Notes: generated by a model from the sequence alone, not told the origin. Counted from the first letter of the stretch, positions 44,433 to 54,276 are shown. The stretch is 64,000 nt of DNA from Maribellus comscasis (GCF_009762775.1 NZ_CP046401.1:4612001-4676000); one strand, 5' to 3'. A program made the numbers and translations.

Positions 44433-47400
44433 ATGAAAAAAATTGTTGAACCGTTGTCCTTGTTGTACAAAGGACACAGAAAAAAATTAGTAATTATGCG
44501 TAATGCATTGCTGATAATCCTAATCAGTGTCTTTCAGGTGGTTGCTTCAGGCACCTACTCACAAACTGCAAAACTGAGTTTAAACCTGGAAGGAGTAACT
44601 ATCAAAGAAGTTCTCGCAACAATAGAAGACCAGAGCGAGTTCTATTTTCTATATAACAGTGAACTTATTGATGTCACAAGGAAAGTAAACGTATCCATAG
44701 AAGATGAAAATATTAAAAACATTTTATCCCGATTATTTGATGAAAATGATGTAAACATTTTAATTAAAGACAAATACATTGTTCTGACACCGGTTTCAGA
44801 TGATTCTGTTCAGACACAGAAAACAGTATCAGGTAAAGTTGTCGACGACAAAGGCGACCCGCTTCCCGGTGTTTCAATTGTTATTAAAGGAACCACAAAC
44901 GGCACAGTAACGGATGTTAACGGGACTTATTCCCTAAACAATCTTTCCTCTACTGCTATTCTGGTTTTTTCATTTGTCGGAATGGAAACAAAGGAAATTG
45001 AAATTGGCAGTCAAACAACAATCAATGTTACGCTATCTTCCAGCGCAATCGGTATTGAAGAAGTGGTTATAACCGCTCTGGGAATAAAAAGAGAACAAAA
45101 AGCGTTGGGCTATGCTGTTCAGGCTGTTTCAGGTGAAGAATTGCAAAAAGTAGCCGGTGTTGATGTCGGTACGTCGCTAACCGGTAAAGTAGCCGGGGTA
45201 CTGGTTCAAAACTCTTCCGATTTTAACGTTGAGCCAACAATAACGATTCGCGGCGAAACAGACCCGTTGATAGTTATCGACGGTATTGCTTACGCCAATA
45301 AAAAATTGAATGATATTGCAGCAGAAGATATTGAGTCAATGTCAGTGTTAAAAGGGGCAACGGCTTCTGCACTGTATGGGTTCCGAGGAAAATCAGGCGC
45401 TATATTAATTACCACCAAAAACGGTAGTACAGGAAAAATGGGGGTATCAGTCGACTTAACGTCTAATACCATGTTTAATGCAGGTTTCCTGGCTATTCCA
45501 GAAAAACAAAGCGTATATGGTCGTGGGAATAACGGTAACTACGATTTAAATAATACCAAATCCTGGGGGCCTGTGATGGATGGCAGCATACGAACTCAAT
45601 GGGACCCTTATTTAATGGAATACAGGGATTACGAATATCTTCCTGTAGGGAAGGATAACTTTGATAACTTTTTGGAAACTGGCTACGTGACAAATAACAA
45701 TGTTAATGTTGGATTTAGGTCGGAAAACGTAGCTCTTAGGAGCTCTTTGAACTGGACACAACAAAAGGGAGTATATCCGAATTCGAAGTTAAATAAATAT
45801 ACCTATACTCTGGGGGCGGATATTAATTTGGATAAGTTTCAGTTGTCTTCCAATATGTCGTACACCAAAAGAGAATCTCCCAATACGGGGACCAACGGTT
45901 ATAAGTCGTACGATGTAATGTATTCTATGTTGATCTATTCGCCGGCTGATTATAATATTTTAGATTATAAAGACAATTATTGGATGGTCAAAGATCAAAA
46001 ACAAAACTGGACTTATCCAAACGGGAATATAAACAATCCGTATTTTGACAGGTATGCAATAACCAATGAAGTTTCCCGCGATATTTTTAATGCAGACCTT
46101 TCCACAAGTTATGAGATTACAGATTGGTTAAAAGTTACAGCACGTTCCGGTCTCGATTTTTATGTAAACCGTGGTCAGATACGACTATCTCAGGGCTCCT
46201 GGACTTCAACGGGGGATACTGGGGTGCCCGGAATTAATTATCCATGGAACGGAACAAAAGTTGGTGCTTATATTACGGGCAGAACCCAGGGGTTTAGCAT
46301 AAATAACGATCTATTGTTAACAGGTAACAAAAAATTTATTAATGATAAATTAGAACTGGAATACTTGGCAGGGGGAAACATATATTACAGAAGAGATGAT
46401 AATCTGAGTGCTCAAACTACGGGTGGGATCTCAATTCCCGGCTATTATTCTTTAAAAGCTTCAGTAAACGCGGCACGTGTTGGAGAAACCAAAAACGCCG
46501 AGCAGTCTAACTCACTGTTTGGTCGTTTAGCCCTTTCATGGAATAATTTTATTTTTATAGATGCCACGGGGCGTAATGACTGGGTGTCGACATTGGCTGC
46601 GCCTGATATACCTCAATCAGATTGGTCTTATTTTTACCCGTCAATTTCAGGAAGTTTAATACTATCAGAACTGCTGCCTGACAATTCAAAAAACTGGCTT
46701 GATTTGTTAAAGGCCAGAAGCTCATGGACTACGGCAAAAACACCTCCCGGAGTGTATGAAATTCTAACTACATTTTCAACCAATACCGCTATTTGGGACG
46801 GATTAAATGGCGCAGCAGCACCTGACAAAGTAAGGAGTTCAACGATATTGCCCGAAAAATCAACCACATACGAAGTTGGGTTACAGTCTGTAATGTTTAA
46901 AAAAAGATTAAGCATTGATGCTGCTTTTTATAACAAGATAATTTCTGATATTTTACAAGATGCAAGCAGCCCAGCAGCCAGAACGCCGGCTTCCGGTATT
47001 GTGGGTGAAATTATTAATACCGATGAAGAACGAACAAGGAAAGGCTGGGACGTTGTGATGAACATAACACCAATCAGAAAACAAGATTTGCAGTGGGATA
47101 TAGCTTTAAACTGGGGGACTTATAAAGAAATATATTCTAAAATAGATTCTGTAAATACAAAAAACAACGACAGAGAATGGATTGCTAAGGGGAAGCGTAC
47201 TGATTTTATCACAATTCAGGATTTTGAATACCAACCCGAAACAGGAGCAATGATTTGGAATAATGGTTTACCCAAAAGAAGCAGTATTTATACTTTTTAC
47301 GGATACCGACTCCCTGATTGGAACTGGGGGATTAGTAGCACGTTGCGATACAAAGACTTCAGTTTATTTATGTCTTTTGATGGAGTTGTTGGTGGATTAA

Positions 47401-47903
47401 TGAATACTGTTACAGAGAGCTATATGTGGCAGGCTGGTGTGCATCCGGAATCTTTGACAGAAACCAGGGCTCAGGATGTGGCTACCGGAGACCCCCATTA
47501 TATTGGAGAAGGTGTTAAAGTCGTTTCCGGATCGGCCACTTTTGACGTCAATGGAAATATTCTTACCGATGACCGTGTATTTGCTCCGAACGATGTTGCG
47601 GTAACTTACCAGAACGCCATAACAAGATTACATGCAAGCAGCGTGTGGGGAGGAACTCCAACCCCTTACGATATTTATGAAAGGACCTTCCTGAAATTGC
47701 GTGAGATCTCACTTACCTACACTGTTCCGAAAAATATATTGGCAAAAGCCGGCCCTATTAAAGGAGCATCAGTAAGCTTTGTCGGACAAAATGTATTGTT
47801 CTGGGCCAAAGACTTTAAATACTCTGATCCTGACGGCGGAAATGAAAATTTTTCCGACCCATCCGTAAGATACCTTGGTGGTAATATTAAACTTTCATTT
47901 TAA
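44433..47903 (+). CDS. susC: SusC/RagA TonB-dependent receptor with STN domain
   Basis: The 1156-residue outer-membrane protein imports glycans with its SusD partner. Order: signal peptide after a charged start (cleaved near GTYSQ), STN secretin-like domain (about 50-105, SLNLEGVTIKEVLATIEDQS) for sigma signalling, carboxypeptidase-D regulatory-like domain (about 128-210, SGKVVDDKGDPLPGVSIVIK), plug (about 218-335, DPLIVIDGIAYANKKLNDIA; SMSVLKGATASALYG) and a 22-strand beta-barrel ending in KLSF. The STN domain ties it to the upstream FecR/sigma pair. Symbol is by homology with Bacteroides SusC and does not imply starch. Confidence 0.95.
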   Translation: MKKIVEPLSLLYKGHRKKLVIMRNALLIILISVFQVVASGTYSQTAKLSLNLEGVTIKEVLATIEDQSEFYFLYNSELIDVTRKVNVSIEDENIKNILSRLFDENDVNILIKDKYIVLTPVSDDSVQTQKTVSGKVVDDKGDPLPGVSIVIKGTTNGTVTDVNGTYSLNNLSSTAILVFSFVGMETKEIEIGSQTTINVTLSSSAIGIEEVVITALGIKREQKALGYAVQAVSGEELQKVAGVDVGTSLTGKVAGVLVQNSSDFNVEPTITIRGETDPLIVIDGIAYANKKLNDIAAEDIESMSVLKGATASALYGFRGKSGAILITTKNGSTGKMGVSVDLTSNTMFNAGFLAIPEKQSVYGRGNNGNYDLNNTKSWGPVMDGSIRTQWDPYLMEYRDYEYLPVGKDNFDNFLETGYVTNNNVNVGFRSENVALRSSLNWTQQKGVYPNSKLNKYTYTLGADINLDKFQLSSNMSYTKRESPNTGTNGYKSYDVMYSMLIYSPADYNILDYKDNYWMVKDQKQNWTYPNGNINNPYFDRYAITNEVSRDIFNADLSTSYEITDWLKVTARSGLDFYVNRGQIRLSQGSWTSTGDTGVPGINYPWNGTKVGAYITGRTQGFSINNDLLLTGNKKFINDKLELEYLAGGNIYYRRDDNLSAQTTGGISIPGYYSLKASVNAARVGETKNAEQSNSLFGRLALSWNNFIFIDATGRNDWVSTLAAPDIPQSDWSYFYPSISGSLILSELLPDNSKNWLDLLKARSSWTTAKTPPGVYEILTTFSTNTAIWDGLNGAAAPDKVRSSTILPEKSTTYEVGLQSVMFKKRLSIDAAFYNKIISDILQDASSPAARTPASGIVGEIINTDEERTRKGWDVVMNITPIRKQDLQWDIALNWGTYKEIYSKIDSVNTKNNDREWIAKGKRTDFITIQDFEYQPETGAMIWNNGLPKRSSIYTFYGYRLPDWNWGISSTLRYKDFSLFMSFDGVVGGLMNTVTESYMWQAGVHPESLTETRAQDVATGDPHYIGEGVKVVSGSATFDVNGNILTDDRVFAPNDVAVTYQNAITRLHASSVWGGTPTPYDIYERTFLKLREISLTYTVPKNILAKAGPIKGASVSFVGQNVLFWAKDFKYSDPDGGNENFSDPSVRYLGGNIKLSF

Positions 47904-47914
47904 CAACTAGAACT

Positions 47915-49450
47915 ATGAAAAAATTAAAATATATTTTGATTGTGGTATTTTCTTTAATCTTTGCAGTATCATGCGATAATTTTGAAGAAATAAATACCAA
48001 TCCCAATTCAACAGACCAGGTTGCACCCAATATGCTTGCAACGCAGACATTAAAAGATACCTATCGGTTTTGGAATATAAACGCGGCTGATTTTTTATCG
48101 GGAAACTTATTTAACCACCATCTTATTCAGACAAATAATGAAAATCCTGGTCAATATTATTTTGCATATTGGCCCTGGGGGAGTTTTGGTGCCTACACGC
48201 GGCTGACTGACCTGAAGTACATGGTACAGTTTGCTGAGGGCAGCTCAAACAAATCTTCTTATCAGGGGTTGGCATTGTTTTTAAAGGCCTGGATAGGCTT
48301 TCAGGCTACGCTGGATATGGGAGATGTCCCTTATTCCGAAGCCGGATTATATTATGAAGGAAATGTGCAACCTAAATATGATAAACAAGCCGATGTCTTT
48401 GCCGCAATTTTAGTCGATCTTGAACAAGCAGCCGGTTATTTTAGCGAAGGTCAAAGTTTTGACGGAGACATTATGTTTGGAGGAGATGCTTCAAAATGGG
48501 AGAGACTCTGCAATGCCATGCAGTTAAAAGTGATTCAAACGATGAGTAAACAGGTTACATCTGATCAAAAAGCCCGTTTTGCTCAAATAGTAGCTTCTGC
48601 ACCGTTGATGGAGGGCAATGATGATAACTTTAAACTGGTATACTCTGCAACCGGGAATTCAGATGAAGCTTTCCCTTTTTATCAGAACGGAGTACAGTTT
48701 AGAGAGTATGCGTCCCTTTCAAAATTGACAGTAGATGCTTTGAAGAGTTTGCAAGACAGACGGTTATTTTATTTTGCTGATCCGGCACAGAAGAAGATTG
48801 ACGAAGGCTTAAATGAATCAGATTTTGATGCTTATGTTGGAGGGTTGAGTTCTTTACCTAATACGGTGTTACAACCTAATGGATTAGCCGGTGAATATTC
48901 TTTGGTAAATAGTCGTTATACTCAATTCCTTGATAATGATCCAATGCTCATTTTTACCTATTCAGAGCAATGTTTTATTATTGCTGAAGCAATAGAAGAA
49001 GGTTGGGTTTCAGGTACAGCTCAGACTTATTATGAAAACGGAGTAAAAGCACAACTGGAATACTATATGAGTCTGCCAAATACAGCAGAATACGTTCATG
49101 GGATGGCAATTGGGCAGGACTATATCGATAGTTATTTTACAGGAGCAGCAGCTTACGCAACCGATGGAAGTAAAACGGATCGCCTGCATCAAATCTGGCT
49201 TCAGAGATGGTTGATCGACTTCTTCCAGGGGAATGGCGGCAACTATCCTCAGTTTTTGCGCACCGGCTATCCTGAGTATCCTTTGGATCCCGCTACAAGT
49301 TTGAATCCGGATGATAATACAGTGTATCCAAAACGTTGGATGTATCCTACCAACGAACAATCGACAAACCCTGAAAATTATCATAAAGCGATTAATGAGC
49401 AATTTGGAGGGAGCGACGCCACCGACGAAGTCCCTTGGTATTTGAAATAG
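47915..49450 (+). CDS. susD: SusD/RagB-family lipoprotein (SusD-like, second group)
   Basis: The 511-residue lipoprotein has lipobox AVSC (Cys20) and the early EINTNPNSTDQ segment typical of the SusD_2 subgroup, helical TPR-like repeats, and a C-terminal FQGNGGNYPQFLRTGYPEYP region. It lies on the cell surface as a lid on SusC, binding glycan before transport. It starts 11 bases after SusC, so the pair is one unit. Symbol is by role and neighbour. Confidence 0.94.
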   Translation: MKKLKYILIVVFSLIFAVSCDNFEEINTNPNSTDQVAPNMLATQTLKDTYRFWNINAADFLSGNLFNHHLIQTNNENPGQYYFAYWPWGSFGAYTRLTDLKYMVQFAEGSSNKSSYQGLALFLKAWIGFQATLDMGDVPYSEAGLYYEGNVQPKYDKQADVFAAILVDLEQAAGYFSEGQSFDGDIMFGGDASKWERLCNAMQLKVIQTMSKQVTSDQKARFAQIVASAPLMEGNDDNFKLVYSATGNSDEAFPFYQNGVQFREYASLSKLTVDALKSLQDRRLFYFADPAQKKIDEGLNESDFDAYVGGLSSLPNTVLQPNGLAGEYSLVNSRYTQFLDNDPMLIFTYSEQCFIIAEAIEEGWVSGTAQTYYENGVKAQLEYYMSLPNTAEYVHGMAIGQDYIDSYFTGAAAYATDGSKTDRLHQIWLQRWLIDFFQGNGGNYPQFLRTGYPEYPLDPATSLNPDDNTVYPKRWMYPTNEQSTNPENYHKAINEQFGGSDATDEVPWYLK

Positions 49451-49476
49451 AAGATTGAAAAGTTAAAGTTAACTAT

Positions 49477-49508
49477 TTAAGTCTGATGGGCCTTTGTGCC
49501 AGATTTAA
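49477..49508 (+). terminator. Hairpin downstream of susD
   Basis: A stem-loop with outer arms near taagtctg and cagattta and inner ggc/gcc pairs around CTTTGT lies 26 bases after the susD stop; TTTTT follows at 49511-49515. It is weaker than the palindrome at 49617 and could be a 3' stability element. Confidence 0.4.
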
Positions 49509-49616
49509 ACTTTTTCAGTAGCATTTCGGTGAAATTCTAATAAAAAAGTTACGATGGACTTTATAGTGCATTTGATTTTCGTTATTTAATAGATTGTTAA
49601 TAGTTTAGTTTGATTG

Positions 49617-49652
49617 GAAAGGAATGGTATACCATTCCTTTCTCTTTTTTTT
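49617..49652 (+). terminator. Intrinsic terminator immediately before GH16 start
   Basis: A perfect 26-base palindrome (49617-49642, arms gaaaggaatgg and ccattcctttc) is followed by a T-rich run with eight consecutive T at 49645-49652. The GH16 start codon lies at 49657, only four bases after the run. It is a strong candidate terminator of the SusCD transcript and may attenuate GH16 expression. Confidence 0.75.
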
Positions 49653-49656
49653 AATT

Positions 49657-50493
49657 ATGAAAAAAATACTTACATATTCGTTATTGATTTTGCTTTACAC
49701 AAGCTGTGTGAACAGCAAAGAACAAAAAGATACAAACAAACCGGTGGTAAAAAATGATTGGCAATTGGTATGGTGGGATGAGTTTGATATCAATGGGCTT
49801 CCTGATTCAACAAAATGGAGTTATGCCACAAAAGGAAATGAATACGGGTGGGGAAACAACGAAGCCCAGTGGTATACAGTTGCCGACACAGATAATTGTT
49901 TCATTGAAGACGGAATTCTGAAAATTACCGCAAAAAAAGAAAAAATTTCTTCCAAAAATTACAGCTCAGTGAGACTGACTACCAAAGACAAAAGCAGCTG
50001 GAGATACTGTAAAGTGGAAGCACGCGCCAAACTTCCGACAGGAAATGGTACCTGGCCGGCCATTTGGATGATGCCTGCCAAAAATAGTTACGGCGGATGG
50101 CCCAAAAGCGGGGAAATTGATATCATGGAGCACGTAGGTTTTAATCCTGATACTGTATTTTCAACAGTTCATACTGAAAAGTTCAATCATATGATTGGTA
50201 CTCAGGTAGGCAAAAAGACTAAACTTCCTGAAGCAACCACCAATTTTAACATTTATACCATGGAGTGGGATGAAGGCGAAATTCGAAGTTATGTTAATAG
50301 TAAACATTTTTTTACTTTCAAAAATAATGGAGAAGGTTATGAAGCCTGGCCATTTGACCAGGCATTTCACCTGATTTTAAATCTGGCTATTGGCGGTGGA
50401 TTAGGTGGTCAAAAAGGAATCGATGATTCATTATTTCCCCATACTTTTGAAGTCGATTACATAAGGGTCTATCAAAGGAAAGAATCCCAATAA
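49657..50493 (+). CDS. Glycoside hydrolase family 16 lipoprotein (beta-glucanase-like)
   Basis: From the ATG at 49657 the product is 278 residues with lipobox YTSC (Cys17). The GH16 jelly-roll is clear: WQLVWWDEFDINGLPDSTKW, YGWGNNEAQWYT, VEARAKLPTGNGTWPAIWMM, the catalytic GEIDIMEHVG (Glu153, Asp155, Glu158), then MEWDEGEIRSYVN and the C-terminal DYIRVYQ. The ExDxxE form with one extra residue is that of laminarinases and other beta-1,3-glucanases. Beta-glucan as target of this locus is therefore likely, though GH16 also cuts agar, carrageenan and mixed glucans. An alternative ATG at 49624 lies inside the terminator palindrome and gives no better signal peptide. Confidence 0.92.
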   Translation: MKKILTYSLLILLYTSCVNSKEQKDTNKPVVKNDWQLVWWDEFDINGLPDSTKWSYATKGNEYGWGNNEAQWYTVADTDNCFIEDGILKITAKKEKISSKNYSSVRLTTKDKSSWRYCKVEARAKLPTGNGTWPAIWMMPAKNSYGGWPKSGEIDIMEHVGFNPDTVFSTVHTEKFNHMIGTQVGKKTKLPEATTNFNIYTMEWDEGEIRSYVNSKHFFTFKNNGEGYEAWPFDQAFHLILNLAIGGGLGGQKGIDDSLFPHTFEVDYIRVYQRKESQ

Positions 50494-50604
50494 GTAAATA
50501 TCTGCAAATTAAGAAATTGTGGCATTAGAAAGGAAAACATAAAAGTGTAGGTAAAATGAACATAGGTATTTTCCATTGAGATTCAACTTGTTTACATTTG
50601 GCGG

Positions 50605-51018
50605 ATGAGTCTCAAATACAAGCTTTATAAAGACAGGAACTTGCTGGTAGATGTTTTTTGAAGGTGAACTTAGACTTTCTGATTTTAGAAAACTCTATAT
50701 TGCTGAAAGAGAAAATCTTGATTTTTCTGAAAAAAACAAGTCAATAAGTGATCTTAGAAACATTAAGCTCAAAGCTTCCCTGGCTGAGGTTAAAGATTTC
50801 TTAAAGTTTATGCAGCCTGCAAATAACAATTAAACCTCGAAGTGGGCTGTTCTTACCGAAAGTCCGATTCAGACAGCTTTGTCTTTAATGCTGCGGATGG
50901 ATAGTCGTTAAAAAGATATGGTTCAGTTTTTTTTACGATCGTGGGGCGCAACACTTTCTTGAATGCCAATTATTCCGAAAAGGAATTAAATGATGAAGAT
51001 TTTATCGTAGTTGAATAA
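50605..51018 (+). pseudogene. Decayed small cytosolic protein gene with frameshifts and stops
   Basis: An ancestral product of about 138 residues can be rebuilt across frames: it begins MSLKYKLYKDRNLLVDVF, then shifts at a T6 run (50654-50659) into EGELRLSDFRKLYIAEREN and KSISDLRNIKLK, runs on past an in-frame TAA (50831-50833) to TSKWAVLTESPIQTALSL, and past a second TAA (50909-50911) to KDMVQFF. It then shifts at a T8 run (50927-50934) into TIVG and NANYSEKELNDEDFIVVE, ending at TAA. Two stops and two homopolymer shifts mean it is inactive. The family is not identified with certainty; it resembles small Bacteroidota proteins of unknown role. Confidence 0.8.
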
Positions 51019-51271
51019 ATACTTACATTTTAACCCTTTTTTGTCTCCACTTCTCTGCTATTTCAATTTTAATTTTATTTTTTTTGAAAAATTTTCTAAA
51101 TAGTTCATTTTGATAAAAATTTGTTAAAGGAGTGAAGCCTAATCGATTTTGGAGACTATAATGCTTGCTTTTGAGTGTTCGATTTTTCAGGCTTAAAATT
51201 TTTTAAGGAAAAAGACAAAAAAAATGTAACTATCCTTTTTCAACTTTACTAAATAAAAAAACACCAGAAAA

Positions 51272-51790
51272 TTGAGCAAAGAAGAGAAATTTAACGCCAT
51301 CGTATCTGAAAACAGTACGCGTATCCGGAACATTTGCAGATATTATAATTCCAATGGAGAGGATCAAAAAGACATGTATCAGGAAGTGTTGGTAAATATT
51401 TGGAAAAGCCTCGACAGTTTCAGAGGCGATTCTGCACTTAGCACCTGGGTCTACCGTGTGGCTGTAAATACTTCGCTTACTTTTACGGGAAAAGCATTCA
51501 GACATATGAAACTGATGGTAGACAGTGATACAAAAAATCTGGACTCTGTATTGGATGATGAGAATCTGAAAGAAAAGTTGGAACAGGAACACCAACTTGA
51601 CAAGTTGCAGACCGAACTGAACCAATTGTCAGTAATCGACAAGGCGCTGATTTCTTTGATGCTCGAAGGGCTTTCCATGAAGGAGATTGCTGATGTAATT
51701 GGAATTACGGAGCCCAATGTGAAAGTTAAAATACATCGGGTGAAAACACAGTTGAAAGTAAAGCTGAAAGGAGAAAAATATGAAAACTGA
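51272..51790 (+). CDS. ECF-type RNA polymerase sigma factor
   Basis: The 172-residue protein uses TTG as start and has sigma region 2 (about 5-75: YYNSNGEDQKDMYQEVLVNI, FRGDSALSTWVYRVAVNTSL) and region 4 (about 115-165: LSVIDKALISLMLEGLSMKE, IADVIGITEPNVKVKIHRVK). Its style is nearer to the RpoE-like Bacteroidota group than to the FecR-linked group. It overlaps the next gene by 11 bases, pointing to tight coupling with that membrane protein. Confidence 0.92.
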   Translation: MSKEEKFNAIVSENSTRIRNICRYYNSNGEDQKDMYQEVLVNIWKSLDSFRGDSALSTWVYRVAVNTSLTFTGKAFRHMKLMVDSDTKNLDSVLDDENLKEKLEQEHQLDKLQTELNQLSVIDKALISLMLEGLSMKEIADVIGITEPNVKVKIHRVKTQLKVKLKGEKYEN

Positions 51791-52325
51791 TAACGAAAAT
51801 AGTAACTACACAGACCTCAACCCTTTAATTTCAAAATTAAAAAAAGAGGATACAAATTATGCCGTAATAGTAAGAGCTATTCAGTTTATGTATTGGGTCT
51901 TAGTTCCTTTTATCGGAATTATGACTATTCGTGAATACATGGATTCCCGTAATGTTATTGTTATCATCAGCGGTGTATGTAATATGTTGGCTTTTGCAGC
52001 TCTGGCCCTGTCTTTTAGAAAATATTATTACGAGTATAAATTTGTTGACTATTCTCTTCCAACCATTCAGATGCTAAATAAAGCAGTACATCGTTACCAA
52101 CCATTTCAAAAGAAAACAATTAGGGTATTAGTTCCTCTTATTTTAATCGACGTAGCATTAACCCTTGATTGGATAGAAGATGGTACCTCTGTACTTCTTA
52201 TCCAGGCCTTTTTTTGGGGCGCGATACTATTGGGTGTTATTATAGGGTTAATACTTTGGTACGTTAGGTACAAACCCATTCGAGATGAAGCACAGCGATT
52301 AGTACGGGAAATTGAAGGTGAATAA
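51780..52325 (+). CDS. Four-TM protein coupled to ECF sigma factor
   Basis: I do not recognise this 181-residue membrane protein. It has a cytosolic N-terminus of about 28 residues and transmembrane helices near 30-47, 53-76, 116-134 and 139-163, with a basic loop between helices 2 and 3 and a charged C-terminal tail. The 11-base overlap with the sigma gene suggests it senses a membrane or envelope signal and holds or frees the sigma factor, but it lacks known anti-sigma motifs. Confidence 0.72.
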   Translation: MKTDNENSNYTDLNPLISKLKKEDTNYAVIVRAIQFMYWVLVPFIGIMTIREYMDSRNVIVIISGVCNMLAFAALALSFRKYYYEYKFVDYSLPTIQMLNKAVHRYQPFQKKTIRVLVPLILIDVALTLDWIEDGTSVLLIQAFFWGAILLGVIIGLILWYVRYKPIRDEAQRLVREIEGE

Positions 52326-52536
52326 TTGTTCGGCCTGTCGACGATAGGTATTGTCGAATGCCTGAAGCAGTCTTTGCTGTCTTAAATAGTTAATTTGGCT
52401 GGCATCGACATCCGGGGCATTGCTGTCGTTATAACAATTCTATTGTTGTTTGAATTTCGTAATTATTCATTTGATATTTGTTAAATAATGTTGTGAAATC
52501 CTGCTTTATTTGTAAATTAAAGTAGAATTTAAACTG

Positions 52537-53337
52537 ATGAATGATAGAGTTTTACAGGCCACAAGAAATTTAAACCTACTAAATAAGACGTTTTTTTTAC
52601 TTGTTTTATTTTTGTTGGCAATCTCCGGCTTCTCTCAATCAGGCGACAGTACAAAATTTATCAGTCACTTTTCCGGCAATATTTCGGCCACCAATAATGG
52701 AATTTCTTTGATTCCCTCTTTTAACCTTGGCAAACCGGCGGTTGTATTCAATTTGTCGGTTGGGGGAGACAAGCTTAGTTTTGACCCTCAACTCCGGTTC
52801 GCTATGGAAGGAAAACCCTGGTCGTTTATTTTTTGGTGGCGTTACCAATTGATTCAGAATGAAAAATTCCAGGTGAGGTTGGGGGTGCATCCGGCGTTGT
52901 CATTCAAAGAAATAAATATAATTAAAGACGGAACGAGCATGGAAATTATCAGAGTCAGGCGTTATTTAGCGGCTGAGCTCGCACCGAATTTTAAAATTTC
53001 AAAAAGCATTGCCATCTCACCTTATTATCTTTATGCTAACGGTATTGAGAATGATCTTGTGCAACACACCCAATATATTGCTTTACAAAGTAGTTTTTCT
53101 TCTGTTAAATTGTCAGACCAATTGAATTTTGAAATTCGCCCTCAAATTTATTTGCTTAAAATGGATGACCTTCACGGGTATTATTTTGCGTCAAGTTTTT
53201 CACTTTTAAAAAATAATTTTCCAATATCGCTTTCATTAATGATTAATAAAACCATAGAAAGTGAAATAGCAAGCGATGATTTTATTTGGAGTGCAAGCGT
53301 GATTTATTCGTTTGGAAAAAAATATACCCAACTTTAA
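52537..53337 (+). CDS. Exported beta-barrel-like protein
   Basis: The 266-residue protein has a signal peptide (about 1-34, ending SGFSQ) after a 17-residue polar start. The mature part consists of alternating polar and aromatic strands (VFNLSVGGDKLSFDPQLRFA, WSFIFWWRYQLIQN, FQVRLGVHPALSF, YYFASSFSLL), ending in a strand IWSASVIYSFGKKY. This pattern fits a small outer-membrane beta-barrel. Function is unknown. It lies between the ECF/four-TM pair and an AraC regulator and could be a target of either. Confidence 0.68.
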   Translation: MNDRVLQATRNLNLLNKTFFLLVLFLLAISGFSQSGDSTKFISHFSGNISATNNGISLIPSFNLGKPAVVFNLSVGGDKLSFDPQLRFAMEGKPWSFIFWWRYQLIQNEKFQVRLGVHPALSFKEINIIKDGTSMEIIRVRRYLAAELAPNFKISKSIAISPYYLYANGIENDLVQHTQYIALQSSFSSVKLSDQLNFEIRPQIYLLKMDDLHGYYFASSFSLLKNNFPISLSLMINKTIESEIASDDFIWSASVIYSFGKKYTQL

Positions 53338-53370
53338 TTTTTTATGGTTATAACTTGAAATCTATCATTT

Positions 53371-54276
53371 ATGGTAAAAAATAAGACTGAAAGTATTGAA
53401 GAATTTTACAAACGGAAGTTTGAGTGGATTCCTGAAAACATCCGGAACGAAATCGGTCATTTTAATTTGTTTAAAGTGGAACCCCCTGTTGGTGGAAAAA
53501 GAAAACCGGTGCCTTATCAAAAACGTGATTATTACAAGATCATGATTACAAAAGGCGAAAGTAAGGTGCTGTATGCCGACCAGGTTGTCGATGTAAAAGG
53601 TTACGCGCTGACATTCTCTAATCCGCAAATTCCATATAAGTGGGACTGTTTGGAGGGGATTGAACACGGTGTTTTTTGTGTTTTTAATCAGGAGTTTTTT
53701 TCACAGTTTGGCAGTATAAACAAATATTCGGTTTTTCAGCCCGGAAGTTCACATATTTTTACATTGAATACTGAACAGGCAAAAACGGTATTCGGGATTT
53801 ATGAGCGAATGTTTGACGAAATTACTTCTGATTATATTCATAAGTATGATGTATTGCGAAATCTGGTTTTCGAACTAATACACCTTGCGATGAAGATGGA
53901 GCCCTCTGCCAAATACAATAAGCAGCATTTTGACGCCAACAAGCGGATATCAATGTTGTTTATGGAACTTCTGGAACGCCAGTTTCCAGTTGATGAATCG
54001 CACAGTAAAGTAGAATTACGCACAGCTTCTGATTTCGCCGACCAACTGGCCGTACACGTGAATCATTTAAACCGGGCTGTAAAATCAGTTACAGGGAAAA
54101 CAACGACCGAAGTAATTACGTCCCGTATCCTACAGGAGTCAAAAATTTTGCTAACACAAAGTGACTGGAATGTTTCTGAAATAGCATTTGCACTTGGATT
54201 TACAGAAGCAACCCATTTTAATAATTTTTTTAAAAAGCATACTAATGTAAGTCCAACCAAATTCAAATCTATTTGA
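53371..54276 (+). CDS. AraC-family transcriptional regulator
   Basis: The 301-residue protein has an N-terminal effector domain (about 1-165, cupin-like) and a C-terminal double helix-turn-helix (about 205-300). The second helix pair is canonical: ILLTQSDWNVSEIAFALGFTE then ATHFNNFFKKHTNVSPTKF. It probably senses a small ligand and acts on nearby genes: the barrel-like gene behind it or the SusC/SusD pair in front. No binding site could be defined. Confidence 0.92.
   Translation: MVKNKTESIEEFYKRKFEWIPENIRNEIGHFNLFKVEPPVGGKRKPVPYQKRDYYKIMITKGESKVLYADQVVDVKGYALTFSNPQIPYKWDCLEGIEHGVFCVFNQEFFSQFGSINKYSVFQPGSSHIFTLNTEQAKTVFGIYERMFDEITSDYIHKYDVLRNLVFELIHLAMKMEPSAKYNKQHFDANKRISMLFMELLERQFPVDESHSKVELRTASDFADQLAVHVNHLNRAVKSVTGKTTTEVITSRILQESKILLTQSDWNVSEIAFALGFTEATHFNNFFKKHTNVSPTKFKSI

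Noticed and set aside
52326..52536. Possible gene remnant between the four-TM and barrel-like genes
   Set aside because: The stretch is slightly GC-richer, but all frames are broken with no coherent protein text, unlike the pseudogene at 50605.
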